This document shows, one piece after another, positions 37,819 to 45,328 of a stretch of DNA of 64,000 nt; position 1 is the stretch's first letter; each line of letters starts with the position of its first letter. Below the pieces are notes generated by a model, which had not been told where the DNA came from, ran no database searches, and saw only the letters and a program-made list of their open reading frames with translations. The DNA lies in assembly GCF_016907275.1 (NCBI RefSeq), contig NZ_JAFBBP010000001.1:4702001-4766000 (forward strand), read 5' to 3'. The position numbers and the translations under genes were made by a program. The DNA comes from Micromonospora luteifusca. GTDB taxonomy: Bacteria; Actinomycetota; Actinomycetes; Mycobacteriales; Micromonosporaceae.

Positions 37819-38748
37819 GTGCGGCTGACGGGGGTGTCCCGGGAGTCCGGCTGGACGGGGCTCTCCGTGCAGACCACGCTGCCCAACCCGAGCACCCGGC
37901 CGGGCCTGCGTCTGCCGGGGCGGGTGACCCTGGCCGCCGGGCCGGAGGATGTGCTGGTTCGGCACATCCGGCTCGGCCTCGTCACCACCGTCGAGCCGGA
38001 TGATCCGGCCGCCCCCCGGCGACTCGTGCAGTTCCATCACCTGCCGATCGCCGGCCGGTTCGTCGTACCGGCCGGTCGGCGGCGGGCGGTCGACTTCGCG
38101 TTGCCGCTGCCGTGGGAGACCCCGGTGACCATCTTCGGCGGGGTCCCGCTGCTGAGTCTGCGGATGGGTCTGCGCACCGAGGTGTCCGTCGACCCTGATC
38201 TCGACCAGGGGGCCATGGTGCCGGTCTTCGTGCACCCGATCCCCACCCAGCAGCACGTGCTGGCCGCGCTGGACACGCTGGGTTTCATGATTCGCCAGTC
38301 CGGGTTGCAGGAGGGCGGGCTGCCCGGGGTGGAGCACTCCTTGCCACTGCACCAGCGCTGGGGCTACTGGGTGGGGCCGCTCTATGCCGGCCCGATCACC
38401 GAGCTGGAGGTCATCTTCGTGACCAACTCGGCGGGCCTGGAGGCGATCCTCTGGATGGATCGTCGGCTGGCGCTCGCCGGGATCACCCACCAGAGCATCA
38501 GCCGGTTCCGGATCTGGCATGCGGACGCGGGCCGGCGGGACTGGGTCGCCACCGTGGACGGCTGGATACGCCAGGCGATCAACCGGCACGCGGCGGCTGC
38601 CGCGCACGCCGACTGGTCCGCGCAGATCGCGGGGTCGGCCCACGTCAGCCGCCACCCCGACGAGCCGGTCCATCCCGGCTACGGCCTCGGCGGCACCGCC
38701 GGCAGCGCCGGCGTGGGAGGCGGTGGCTCCGGCGGTGACGGCACCTGA
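37819..38748 (+). CDS. Spo0M (SpoOM) family protein
   Basis: A 309-aa arrestin-like protein of the Spo0M family, described as a sporulation-control and cytoskeleton-linked protein in Bacillus. Family landmarks are VQTTLPNPSTRPG near the start, RFVVPAGRRRAVDFALPLPWETPVT, and RTEVSVDPDLDQGAMVPVFVHP. The C-terminal third has the HQRWGYWVGPLYAG region followed by a Gly-rich tail. It starts at GTG 37819 behind gggaagggg. Its role in actinomycetes is uncertain. It ends 20 nt from the convergent LysE gene. Confidence 0.85.
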   Translation: MRLTGVSRESGWTGLSVQTTLPNPSTRPGLRLPGRVTLAAGPEDVLVRHIRLGLVTTVEPDDPAAPRRLVQFHHLPIAGRFVVPAGRRRAVDFALPLPWETPVTIFGGVPLLSLRMGLRTEVSVDPDLDQGAMVPVFVHPIPTQQHVLAALDTLGFMIRQSGLQEGGLPGVEHSLPLHQRWGYWVGPLYAGPITELEVIFVTNSAGLEAILWMDRRLALAGITHQSISRFRIWHADAGRRDWVATVDGWIRQAINRHAAAAAHADWSAQIAGSAHVSRHPDEPVHPGYGLGGTAGSAGVGGGGSGGDGT

Positions 38749-38768
38749 CCGGGCCCGGTCAGCGGGGG

Positions 38769-39440
38769 TTAGCCGGCGCTGGCTGTGGCCAGCTTGAGGC
38801 TGAAGGCCAGGAAGAGGGCGGCTACCGCGGTGGTGCCACCGGCCGCCAGGCGGCGGCGTTGGCGGAACTGGGCGGCGAGGAAGGTGCCCGCGAAGATCAA
38901 CGCGGTCAGGTAGAGCGCGCTGGTCACCTGCGCGATCAGTCCGAGCAGCAGGAACGACAACGCCGGCCAGGCATAGCCGGGGTCGACGAACTGGATGAAG
39001 AACGAGATGAAGAACAGGATCGCCTTCGGGTTCAGCAGGCTGATCACCAGTGCCTTGCGGAACGGGCTGCGCATCGCCGCCGGCTCCGCGGCGTCGATGA
39101 GCCGCGGCGTGCTCGGGTCGTTGCGGTCGCGCCAGCGCCGCACCGCGCCGAGCAGCATGGTCACCCCGACATAACCGAGGTACGCGGCACCGGCGTACTT
39201 GATCACCAGGAACAGCGGCGGGTACGCCTTGAGCAGTGACGCCACCCCGGCCGCGGAGAGGAACATCAGCACCCCGTCGCCGACGAACACGCCACCGGCG
39301 GCCCGGTAGCCGACCGCGACACCCCGTTTCGCCGCGGTGGAGAGCACGAAGAGTGAGTTCGGCCCGGGCAGCAGGATGATGGCCACGGTGCCCAGCACGT
39401 ACGTCCAGATGTCGGTGATCCCCAGCACGCCCGCCATCAT
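38769..39440 (-). CDS. LysE/LeuE-family amino-acid exporter
   Basis: A 223-aa membrane transporter of the LysE/RhtB family with about six helices. Signature segments are AIILLPGPNSLFVLSTAAKRG and, later, ISLLNPKAILFFISFFIQFVDP. ATG 39440 overlaps by one base the stop of the PNPOx-GNAT gene (TGATG), so both form an operon. A second ATG follows directly and could also serve. The substrate is not defined by sequence; leucine-type or lysine-type amino acids are usual. Confidence 0.9.
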   Translation of the reverse strand: MMAGVLGITDIWTYVLGTVAIILLPGPNSLFVLSTAAKRGVAVGYRAAGGVFVGDGVLMFLSAAGVASLLKAYPPLFLVIKYAGAAYLGYVGVTMLLGAVRRWRDRNDPSTPRLIDAAEPAAMRSPFRKALVISLLNPKAILFFISFFIQFVDPGYAWPALSFLLLGLIAQVTSALYLTALIFAGTFLAAQFRQRRRLAAGGTTAVAALFLAFSLKLATASAG

Positions 39441-40681
39441 CACGCCACCGGTGCCGTCCGCAGAAGTCCTTCTCGCAGCCTGGCCTGTGCGTTCGGCCAC
39501 TCGTCGACGGTCATCGCGTACTGCACGGTGTCCCGCCAGGAGCCGTCCGGGCGTTGCCGGTGCATCCGCAGCACCCCTTCCCGGGTCGCGCCGAGCCGTT
39601 CGATGGCCGCCTGGGAGCGAACGTTGCGGATGTCGGTGTGCCAGGCGACCCGTACCGCGCCCAGGTCGTCGAAGGCCCGGCTGAGCAGCAACAACTTCGC
39701 CTCGGTGTTGATCCCGGTACGCCACCAGGGTCGGCCGAGGAAGGTGTGTCCGATCGCCACCGCCCGCCGCTCCGGGTCGATGTCGTAGTAGGAGGTGCTG
39801 CCCACCACCGCCCCGGTCGCCGCGCACCGCTGCACCCAGGCCACCCGCTCGCCCCGGTGCTGGGCAGCCAGGGCGGTGCCGATCACCTCGGCGGTACCGG
39901 CGGGAGCGGTGGGCAACGCGGCGCTGAGGTGTCGCCACACCTCCGCGTCGGCCGTGGCGGTGTGCAACTCGTCGGCGTGCGCCAACTCCAGCGGCTCCAG
40001 CCGGACGTGCTCGCCGTGCAGTGACACCGGCTCGTGCCAGGGCGTGCGGGGCGTCCGCAGGTACGCCGGCAGCGGCGCGGTGACCCCGGCGTCCGGCTCG
40101 GGTGCCCCGGCGGTCAGTCGTAGCGGCAGCACGCCGGCCCAGTGCGGCAGGTGCAGGTCGGCCTCGTCCTCGCGGACCCCGCCGGTGCGGGCCCGGACGG
40201 ACACCTCGCGCAGTGGCAGCGCCAGTACGGCCGTCTCGGCCAGCTCGCGGCGGCTCGGCGGACGGGTGGCGGTGCTGCGTCCCGCGCCGACCTTCTCGAC
40301 CAGCGCGGTGAGCATGGCGAGCTTCTCCCGCTCGTCGGTGACCAGTCGGGCGGTGCCGAGCGCGACGACCGAGCGGTAGTTGGCGCTGTGGTGGAACTGG
40401 GAGCGGGCGTAGACCAGCCCGTCGAGCAGGGTCACCGCGACGCAGACCGGCAGCCCCTCGCCCCGGGCCGCGAGCAGCGGACGACTGCCGGTGGATCCGT
40501 GCAGGTAGAGCGTGTCACCGATGCGGACGTGCAGGGTGGGCAGCACCCGTGGCTGGCCGTCGACGGTGAAGCTGAGCGCACAGTCGTACGCCTCGTCGAG
40601 CACCGCGTGAGCGGCCGCCCGGTCGTAGCTCATCTTGTCGCGCGACCGGTTGGGTGTGGTCCGGGCGGTGGGTGGGTACAT
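39440..40681 (-). CDS. PNPOx-like / GNAT acetyltransferase fusion protein
   Basis: A 413-aa two-domain protein. Residues about 20-180 resemble the pyridoxamine 5'-phosphate oxidase-like split-barrel FMN or haem-binding domain (ALSFTVDGQPRVLPTLHVRIGDTLYLHGS; NYRSVVALGTARLVTD). Residues about 225-410 are a GNAT N-acetyltransferase of the RimJ/RimL type (VRLEPLELAHADELH; GHTFLGRPWWRTGINTEAKLLLLSRAFDDLG). The start at 40681 has AAAGGGG before it; an internal ATG (MSYDRA) is possible. It is divergent from a MocR-type regulator with a shared operator and coupled to a LysE exporter, suggesting a metabolite modification and export unit. Confidence 0.85.
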   Translation of the reverse strand: MYPPTARTTPNRSRDKMSYDRAAAHAVLDEAYDCALSFTVDGQPRVLPTLHVRIGDTLYLHGSTGSRPLLAARGEGLPVCVAVTLLDGLVYARSQFHHSANYRSVVALGTARLVTDEREKLAMLTALVEKVGAGRSTATRPPSRRELAETAVLALPLREVSVRARTGGVREDEADLHLPHWAGVLPLRLTAGAPEPDAGVTAPLPAYLRTPRTPWHEPVSLHGEHVRLEPLELAHADELHTATADAEVWRHLSAALPTAPAGTAEVIGTALAAQHRGERVAWVQRCAATGAVVGSTSYYDIDPERRAVAIGHTFLGRPWWRTGINTEAKLLLLSRAFDDLGAVRVAWHTDIRNVRSQAAIERLGATREGVLRMHRQRPDGSWRDTVQYAMTVDEWPNAQARLREGLLRTAPVA

Positions 40682-40693
40682 GCTCGCCCCTTT

Positions 40694-40725
40694 GTGCTAG
40701 TACAATCTCCTGATTGTGTCAGCAC
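40694..40725. promoter_or_regulatory. Two-part palindromic operator in the MocR divergent promoter
   Basis: GTGCT-agt-ACAAT-ctcctg-ATTGT-gtc-AGCAC is a perfect 32-bp interrupted palindrome. It covers TACAAT, a good -10 for the rightward gene, and includes the GTG start (40716) of that gene. The regulator probably binds here to control both itself and the leftward operon. Confidence 0.7.
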
Positions 40726-42056
40726 GCTATCAGCTCACCGGTACGACGGCCGTCCAGATTTCGGCCAGCATCGAGTCAGGCATCCGTACGGGCGCCCTGT
40801 CACCGGGGGCCGCCCTGCCTCCCGTGCGGGCACTCGCCGCCGAGCTGGGCGTCAGCCCCGCCACCGTGGCCCGCGCCTACCAGGAGCTGCGCCAACGCGG
40901 CCTGCTCGCCACGGCCGGCCGGCACGGCACCCGGGTACGCCCCCGCCCCCCGGTGGCCGCCCGACGCTCCGCGCTGCGACCCCCACCGTTGCCCGGTGCC
41001 CGAGACCTGTCCGGGGGCGAGCCCGACCCCCGGCTGCTCCCCCCGCTCGGCCCGCACCTGGCGGCGCTCGCCGCCCACACCGGCCCGTCGATCGGCTACT
41101 CCGACGCCGGGGTGCTGCCCGAGTTGGCCGAGGTGGCCCGCGCCCGGCTGGGCGCCGACGGCGTACCGGCGGGGGAGCTGACCCTCACCGGCGGCGCGCT
41201 GGACGGCATCGAGCGGCTGCTCGGCGCACACCTGCGCCCCGGGGACGCGGTGGCGGTGGAGGACCCGGGCTGGGCCAACCTGCTCGACCTGGTCGCCGCG
41301 CTGGGGCTGCGCCCGATCGGCGTACCGCTCGACGACGAGGGTCCGCTGGTGGCTGGGGTGGCCGCCGCGCTCGACGCCGGCGCACGGGCGCTGGTGGTCA
41401 CCAGCCGGGCGCAGAACCCGACCGGCGCCGCCGTCTCGGCTGCCCGCGCCGAGGCGCTGCGGGCGCTGCTCGCCGGGCGGCGGGACCTGCTGGTGATCGA
41501 GGACGACCACGCCGCCGAGCTGGCCCGGGTACCCCTGCACCCGCTGGCCGGGGCGACCGGGAGCTGGGCCTTCGTCCGCTCGGTGAGCAAGCCCTTCGGC
41601 CCGGACCTGCGGATGGCGGTGCTGGTCGGCGACGAGACCACGGTGGCCCGGGTGACCGGCCGTACGCGGGTCGGTGCCGGTTGGGTCTCCACCGTGCTGC
41701 AGCGGTTGGTCCTCGCTCTCTGGCAGGACCCGACGGTCACCGAGTTGGTGCAGCGGGCGGCGCAGAGCTACGAGCAGCGGCGCGACGGGCTGCTGGCCGC
41801 GCTGGCCGAGCACGGCCTGACCGCGCACGGCCGCAGCGGCATCAACATCTGGCTGCCGGTGGCGGACGAGACCAGCACGGTCACCGCGTTGCGGGACGCC
41901 GGCTGGGCGGTGGCCCCCGGCGCCCTCTACCGGATCGCCGCGCCACCCGCCCTCCGCATCACGGTCAGTCCCCTGAACACGGAGGATCTAGCCCCCTTGG
42001 CGGCCGCGCTGGCCCAAGCCGAAAACCCCACCCCACCCCGAGGCTTCCCCACTTAA
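40716..42056 (+). CDS. MocR/PdxR-type regulator (GntR helix-turn-helix plus aminotransferase domain)
   Basis: A 446-aa transcription factor. The N-terminal winged helix is GntR-like (ISASIESGIRTGALSPGAALPPVRALAAELGVSPATVARAYQELRQRGLL, residues about 13-65). A fold-type I aminotransferase domain follows with a PLP-binding Lys candidate in SVSKPFGPDLR. Such proteins sense PLP or amino compounds and often act on a divergent gene. The start codon GTG 40716 lies inside a perfect palindrome, ten bases after TACAAT, so the message is probably leaderless or nearly so. The divergent partner is a PNPOx-GNAT fusion, but the sensed ligand cannot be named. Confidence 0.88.
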   Translation: MSARYQLTGTTAVQISASIESGIRTGALSPGAALPPVRALAAELGVSPATVARAYQELRQRGLLATAGRHGTRVRPRPPVAARRSALRPPPLPGARDLSGGEPDPRLLPPLGPHLAALAAHTGPSIGYSDAGVLPELAEVARARLGADGVPAGELTLTGGALDGIERLLGAHLRPGDAVAVEDPGWANLLDLVAALGLRPIGVPLDDEGPLVAGVAAALDAGARALVVTSRAQNPTGAAVSAARAEALRALLAGRRDLLVIEDDHAAELARVPLHPLAGATGSWAFVRSVSKPFGPDLRMAVLVGDETTVARVTGRTRVGAGWVSTVLQRLVLALWQDPTVTELVQRAAQSYEQRRDGLLAALAEHGLTAHGRSGINIWLPVADETSTVTALRDAGWAVAPGALYRIAAPPALRITVSPLNTEDLAPLAAALAQAENPTPPRGFPT

Positions 42057-42086
42057 CTCACCCCACCCCCGCCCCGCCCCCAGGCC

Positions 42087-42159
42087 CGCGATCTTGCGCT
42101 TTGTGTCGTTGATATGCCCGCTATGGCTAATAAGTCGGGGCAGAAAGTGCAAGATCGCG
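42087..42159. repeat. Intergenic palindromic repeat, CGCGATCTTGC type
   Basis: The 17-base arms CGCGATCTTGCGCTTTG (42087-42103) and GAAAGTGCAAGATCGCG (42143-42159) pair with two mismatches around a 39-nt, AT-richer centre. It is noncoding and lies just after the MocR gene. It has the same architecture as 12883-12943. Confidence 0.75.
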
Positions 42160-42178
42160 AGGATTCGGGAGGGATGTG

Positions 42179-42331
42179 ATGGGTATGCGGGCGCCGGAGG
42201 TGGGGGTCATGGCTTCAGGTGGTGGGTCGCGTAAGGGCGTCTGGATCGCGGTGGCGGTGGCGGTGATCATCATCATCATCGTGCTGATCGCGATCGCTTC
42301 CGGTGGGGATGGCGGCGGCAACGGGTACTGA
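42179..42331 (+). CDS. Small single-helix membrane protein, 50 aa
   Basis: The open frame MGMRAPEVGVMASGGGSRKG is followed by one hydrophobic helix (VWIAVAVAVIIIIIVLIAIA) and a Gly/Asp-rich end (SGGDGGGNGY). Two starts have good ribosome sites: ATG 42179 (gggaggg upstream) and ATG 42209 (ggaggtgggggtc upstream), giving 50 or 40 aa. The positive residues before the helix suggest an N-in orientation. No homologue is recognised. It is too short for routine gene callers but has coding-like codon use. It precedes udgX by 72 nt. Confidence 0.55.
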   Translation: MGMRAPEVGVMASGGGSRKGVWIAVAVAVIIIIIVLIAIASGGDGGGNGY

Positions 42332-42390
42332 CGCGGGACAGCGTTCGGCACCGCGCCGGGGCGTACCCGGCAGTGAGCATCGAACGGGTA

Positions 42391-42396
42391 TATAAC
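42391..42396 (+). promoter_or_regulatory. -10 element of udgX
   Basis: TATAAC, seven bases before the udgX ATG at 42404, is a near-consensus -10 box. The spacing implies a leaderless transcript. Confidence 0.6.
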
Positions 42397-42403
42397 AGTC
42401 GGC

Positions 42404-43108
42404 ATGGCCGAGCAGACCGGGAGTGCCCCGGGCGCCCAGCGGTTCATCCCGCCCGACGCCGACACCATCGACGACCTGCGCACGGGGGCCGGCGGCTGTC
42501 GGGGCTGTGAGCTGTACCGGGACGCCTCGCAGACGGTCTTCGGTCGAGGCGACGAGAGCGCCCGGGTGGTGCTGGTCGGCGAGCAGCCCGGCGACATGGA
42601 AGATCAGAAGGGGTTGCCCTTCGTCGGGCCCGCCGGTCGCCTTCTGCGCCGTGCGGTCGATGACGCCGGGCTGGACCCGGGCGAGCTGTACCTCACAAAT
42701 GCCGTAAAGCACTTTCGTTTTGAACTGCGCGGCAAGCGGCGGATCCACCAGACCCCGGACCAGGTGCACATCACCGCCTGCCGTCCCTGGTTGGTCGCCG
42801 AGTTCGCCCGGCTGCGTCCGGAGATCGTGGTGGTGCTCGGCGCGACCGCCGCCAAGGCGCTGCTCGGTCCGTCCTTCCGGGTCACCCGGCAGCGGGGCGA
42901 GCTGCTGCCCTGGCCGGAGTCGGCCCAGCACCCGGAGGACTTCACCCAGGTGCCGATCGACAGCACCGGCGCGGTGGCCGACGCGCCGACGGCCCGGCTG
43001 CTGGCCACCATCCACCCGTCTGCCGTGCTGCGCGCCGACGACCAGGACAAGGCGTACGAGGGACTGGTCTCCGACCTCACCGTCGTCACCCGCGCCCTGC
43101 CCGGCTGA
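42404..43108 (+). CDS. UdgX-type uracil-DNA-binding/glycosylase protein
   Basis: A 234-aa family of uracil-DNA glycosylase-like iron-sulfur proteins. The motif GEQPGDMEDQKG (59-70) and the UdgX-specific loop KRRIH (111-115) are present. In Mycobacterium smegmatis UdgX the equivalent His forms a covalent bond to the abasic site after uracil excision, so this protein probably stays attached to uracil-containing DNA. Three Cys (32, 35, 126) sit where cluster ligands are expected. The final motif is HPSAVLRA. A TATAAC promoter lies seven bases before the ATG, with no leader. Confidence 0.93.
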   Translation: MAEQTGSAPGAQRFIPPDADTIDDLRTGAGGCRGCELYRDASQTVFGRGDESARVVLVGEQPGDMEDQKGLPFVGPAGRLLRRAVDDAGLDPGELYLTNAVKHFRFELRGKRRIHQTPDQVHITACRPWLVAEFARLRPEIVVVLGATAAKALLGPSFRVTRQRGELLPWPESAQHPEDFTQVPIDSTGAVADAPTARLLATIHPSAVLRADDQDKAYEGLVSDLTVVTRALPG

Positions 43109-43208
43109 CGCCGAGAACGGAGCACCGGGCACCGCCGGGTGGCGATGAGGGAGTGCGACAGCAACGACGACGCGCCCGGCCACTGGCCGGGCGCGTCGAT
43201 CGACGGTG

Positions 43209-44621
43209 TCAGACGATGCTGTTGAAGCCGTTCCAGCCGCTGCCGATCTGCTTGCTGGCGGAGTAGGGGACGCCGTTGTCGCGGACGAAGTTGTTCGCGT
43301 ACAGCAGCAGGGTGCCGTCGGTCTTGCGGCCGACGAGGTCGGTGAAGCCGTCACCGGTCACATCGGCGCCGACCAGGGTGTCGAAGCCGTTCCAGCCGCT
43401 GCCGATCTGCTTGCTGGCGGAGTAGGGGACGCCGTTGTCGCGGACGAAGTTGTTCGCGTACAGCAGCAGGGTGCCGTCGGTCTTGCGGCCGACGAGGTCG
43501 GTGAAGCCGTCACCGGTCACATCGGCGCCGACCAGGGTGTCGAAGCCGTTCCAGCCGCTGCCGATCTGTCGCGCCGACGCGCTGCTGTACGGGGTGCCGT
43601 TGTCCCGTTCGATGTTGTTCGGGTACAGCCAGAGGGTGCCGTCGGTCTTGCGGGCGACCAGGTCGGTGTAGCCGTCGCCGGTCACGTCCGCGCCGACGAT
43701 CCGGTCGAAGTTGCCCCAGCCGCTCCCGATCTGCCGCGCCGAGGAACTGCTGTACGGCACGCCGTCGTCGCGGACAATGTTGTTCGGGTACAGGAGCATG
43801 CTGCCATCCGGCTTCACGAGGAGTAGGTCGGTGAAGCCGTCACCGGTGGCGTCGGCGTTGACGATCCGGTCGGAGTCGCCCCAGCCGCTGCCGATCTGTC
43901 GCGCCGACGCGCTGCTGTACGGGGTGCCGTTGTCCCGTTCGATGTTGTTCGCGTACAGCCAGAGGGTGCCGTCGGTCTTGCGGGCCACCAGGTCGTGGTA
44001 GCTGTCGCCGGTCACGTCTGCGACCCCGGGGTCCTTCTCCGGAGTCTGGCCGCTGGTGGTGATGTTCTTGTAGCGCCGTGCGACGTAGTTGCTCGCCGGG
44101 TGCGAATCGATGAGACCGTCCCCGCCGCCGCTCAGGGTCTCCGTGGCCATCTTCACCGGCGTCGAACCGAAGGCGTAATACTCGAATGTGCCCGTGGACT
44201 GGTTGGTCCAGCGTTTGAAGAGGATGACGTGCTCGCTCGCGGAGTTCAGGATGTCGCCCGGCTGGAGGTCGCTCTTACTGATCTGCGTCGACACCGTGTA
44301 CATGTTGTAGGTCGTCTTCGACGTCGAGAGGTGCCAGGCCATCGAGACGAACCCCGAGCAGTCCCTGCGGTAGTTCTTGCCGTTCTCGTCGGGAAAGTAG
44401 CCGCTCTGGCTGTAATTGATGCTTCCGCGATTGTCGTACCAGTACCGGGCGCGACTGAGCACCTCGGTCGGACTGATCGACCCGCCCACGCTCGATGCGG
44501 CGAAGGCGGCCTCGGGAGTGCTTGCCAGCACGGTGGCGACACCCCCGGAGAGGCCGGCGCCGGCGGCGAGTGCCACACCGAGCGCCATGGTGGTCAGACG
44601 GCGAATAGCACTTCTTTGCAT
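43209..44621 (-). CDS. Secreted NlpC/P60-like protein with five FG-GAP-type repeats
   Basis: A 470-aa exported protein. The signal peptide ends near EAAFA. A cysteine-peptidase-like domain follows, with the candidate nucleophile in RRDCSGFVSMAWHL and a His in SEHVILFKRW, as in NlpC/P60 or amidase folds that act on peptidoglycan. Then come five tandem FG-GAP/VCBS-type units of 53-55 residues, each with the acidic calcium-type motif D(V/A)TGD(G/S)xxDL. The last two units are encoded by an exact 159-bp tandem duplication. The start at 44621 has AAAGGAACACC before it. Located downstream of the GFGWG peptide gene, and possibly a target or part of that system. Confidence 0.8.
   Translation of the reverse strand: MQRSAIRRLTTMALGVALAAGAGLSGGVATVLASTPEAAFAASSVGGSISPTEVLSRARYWYDNRGSINYSQSGYFPDENGKNYRRDCSGFVSMAWHLSTSKTTYNMYTVSTQISKSDLQPGDILNSASEHVILFKRWTNQSTGTFEYYAFGSTPVKMATETLSGGGDGLIDSHPASNYVARRYKNITTSGQTPEKDPGVADVTGDSYHDLVARKTDGTLWLYANNIERDNGTPYSSASARQIGSGWGDSDRIVNADATGDGFTDLLLVKPDGSMLLYPNNIVRDDGVPYSSSSARQIGSGWGNFDRIVGADVTGDGYTDLVARKTDGTLWLYPNNIERDNGTPYSSASARQIGSGWNGFDTLVGADVTGDGFTDLVGRKTDGTLLLYANNFVRDNGVPYSASKQIGSGWNGFDTLVGADVTGDGFTDLVGRKTDGTLLLYANNFVRDNGVPYSASKQIGSGWNGFNSIV
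43224..43541. repeat. Exact 159-bp tandem duplication
   Basis: Bases 43224-43382 and 43383-43541 are identical by direct comparison and encode FG-GAP-type units four and five. The remaining units are diverged. This indicates recent unequal crossing over or gene conversion. Confidence 0.9.
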
Positions 44622-44668
44622 GGTGTTCCTTTCGGTTTCTGTCCTATTTTCAGGCAAGTTTGTTCGGC

Positions 44669-44687
44669 CACCGAGTCGTGATCGGTG
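44669..44687. repeat. Hairpin CACCGA-N7-TCGGTG
   Basis: A perfect 6-bp inverted repeat in the 105-nt space between the 86-aa gene and the NlpC/P60 gene. It could reduce read-through or be an operator for the downstream gene. No T-run follows on the minus strand. Confidence 0.35.
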
Positions 44688-44726
44688 ACAGGAGCGTCGA
44701 GAAATTAGGGAAAATCGTGCTGTGGG

Positions 44727-44987
44727 TCAGATGATTCGCCACGAGTAGAGCAGGGCAGTGCTGGCGATCGTCTTGTCGACAACGTGACGCAAGGTGTCGG
44801 CGGCCTCCGTCGGGTCGTCGGTGTCGACAAACGCCAGGATGTCGGCGCTGTCTGGGCCGGCGCGGACTCGTAGGTGCTCTACGCCACTTCCGGCCAGGGC
44901 GTGCACGTGGAGCAGATCTCGCAGTTCCGCAGGGCCGATGGCTGTCGTCGAGGTGAGCGGGGCGATGCGGATGTACGTCGCGATCAT
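44727..44987 (-). CDS. Hypothetical protein, 86 aa, in the peptide operon
   Basis: A small soluble protein (MIATYIRIAPLTSTTAIGP, then LRDLLHVHALAGSGVEHLRVRAGPDSADILAFVDTDDPTEAADTLRHV, ending LLYSWRII). The alternating strands and helices suggest a ferredoxin-like fold, but no family is recognised. ATG 44987 overlaps by one base the stop of the secreted peptide gene (TGATG), so the two are made together. Its conserved-looking design beside a peptide precursor suggests a role in maturation, immunity or sensing; this is inference only. Confidence 0.6.
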   Translation of the reverse strand: MIATYIRIAPLTSTTAIGPAELRDLLHVHALAGSGVEHLRVRAGPDSADILAFVDTDDPTEAADTLRHVVDKTIASTALLYSWRII

Positions 44988-45205
44988 CAGAGCATTCCGG
45001 CTGGATTGACCGGTGCTGGTGCACCCCAGCCAAACCCATCGGCCACAAGTTGGACAGGTGACGTTTCCTGCGGAGGGCTGCCCCATCCGAAGCCGTCGGC
45101 GAGTGCCACCGTCGCGCCCGGCCCCGTGCTCAGGATGATTGCCAGACCGACGACGAGGAGAGCGAACGCCGCAAGACGGTAATTGGAATTGATGAACCGG
45201 AACAT
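44987..45205 (-). CDS. Secreted peptide precursor with two ADGFGWG(S/A)P repeats
   Basis: A 72-aa precursor. An N-terminal signal peptide (basic RFINSNYR, then the hydrophobic core LAAFALLVVGLAIILS) ends at a good signal-peptidase site, A34-L-A36, before D37. The remaining 36 residues contain ADGFGWGSP at 36-44 and ADGFGWGAP at 55-63, spaced by a Pro/Gln/Thr linker and ending NPAGML. The seven-residue core is the same in both repeats, while five of seven codons differ in the third base. ATG 45205 has GAGAGAAG upstream. It is divergent from a TrmB/LuxR-type regulator. Likely an exported signal or bioactive peptide; no family is known to me. Confidence 0.65.
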   Translation of the reverse strand: MFRFINSNYRLAAFALLVVGLAIILSTGPGATVALADGFGWGSPPQETSPVQLVADGFGWGAPAPVNPAGML

Positions 45206-45328
45206 GCGATCAACTTCTCTCTGTGTATGGCATTCCGCTGTCGGTTTGGATCTAGACGCTCTGTGGTCGATGTTTCCGCCGTGAATTAAGCATCGCGATT
45301 CCACCCCGCCTTGTCACCGGGCGCGGCC

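Noticed and set aside
43209-44621. CRISPR-like array, because of regularly spaced identical DNA
   Set aside because: The repeats are 159-165 bp, in frame, and encode FG-GAP-type protein units; there are no spacers.
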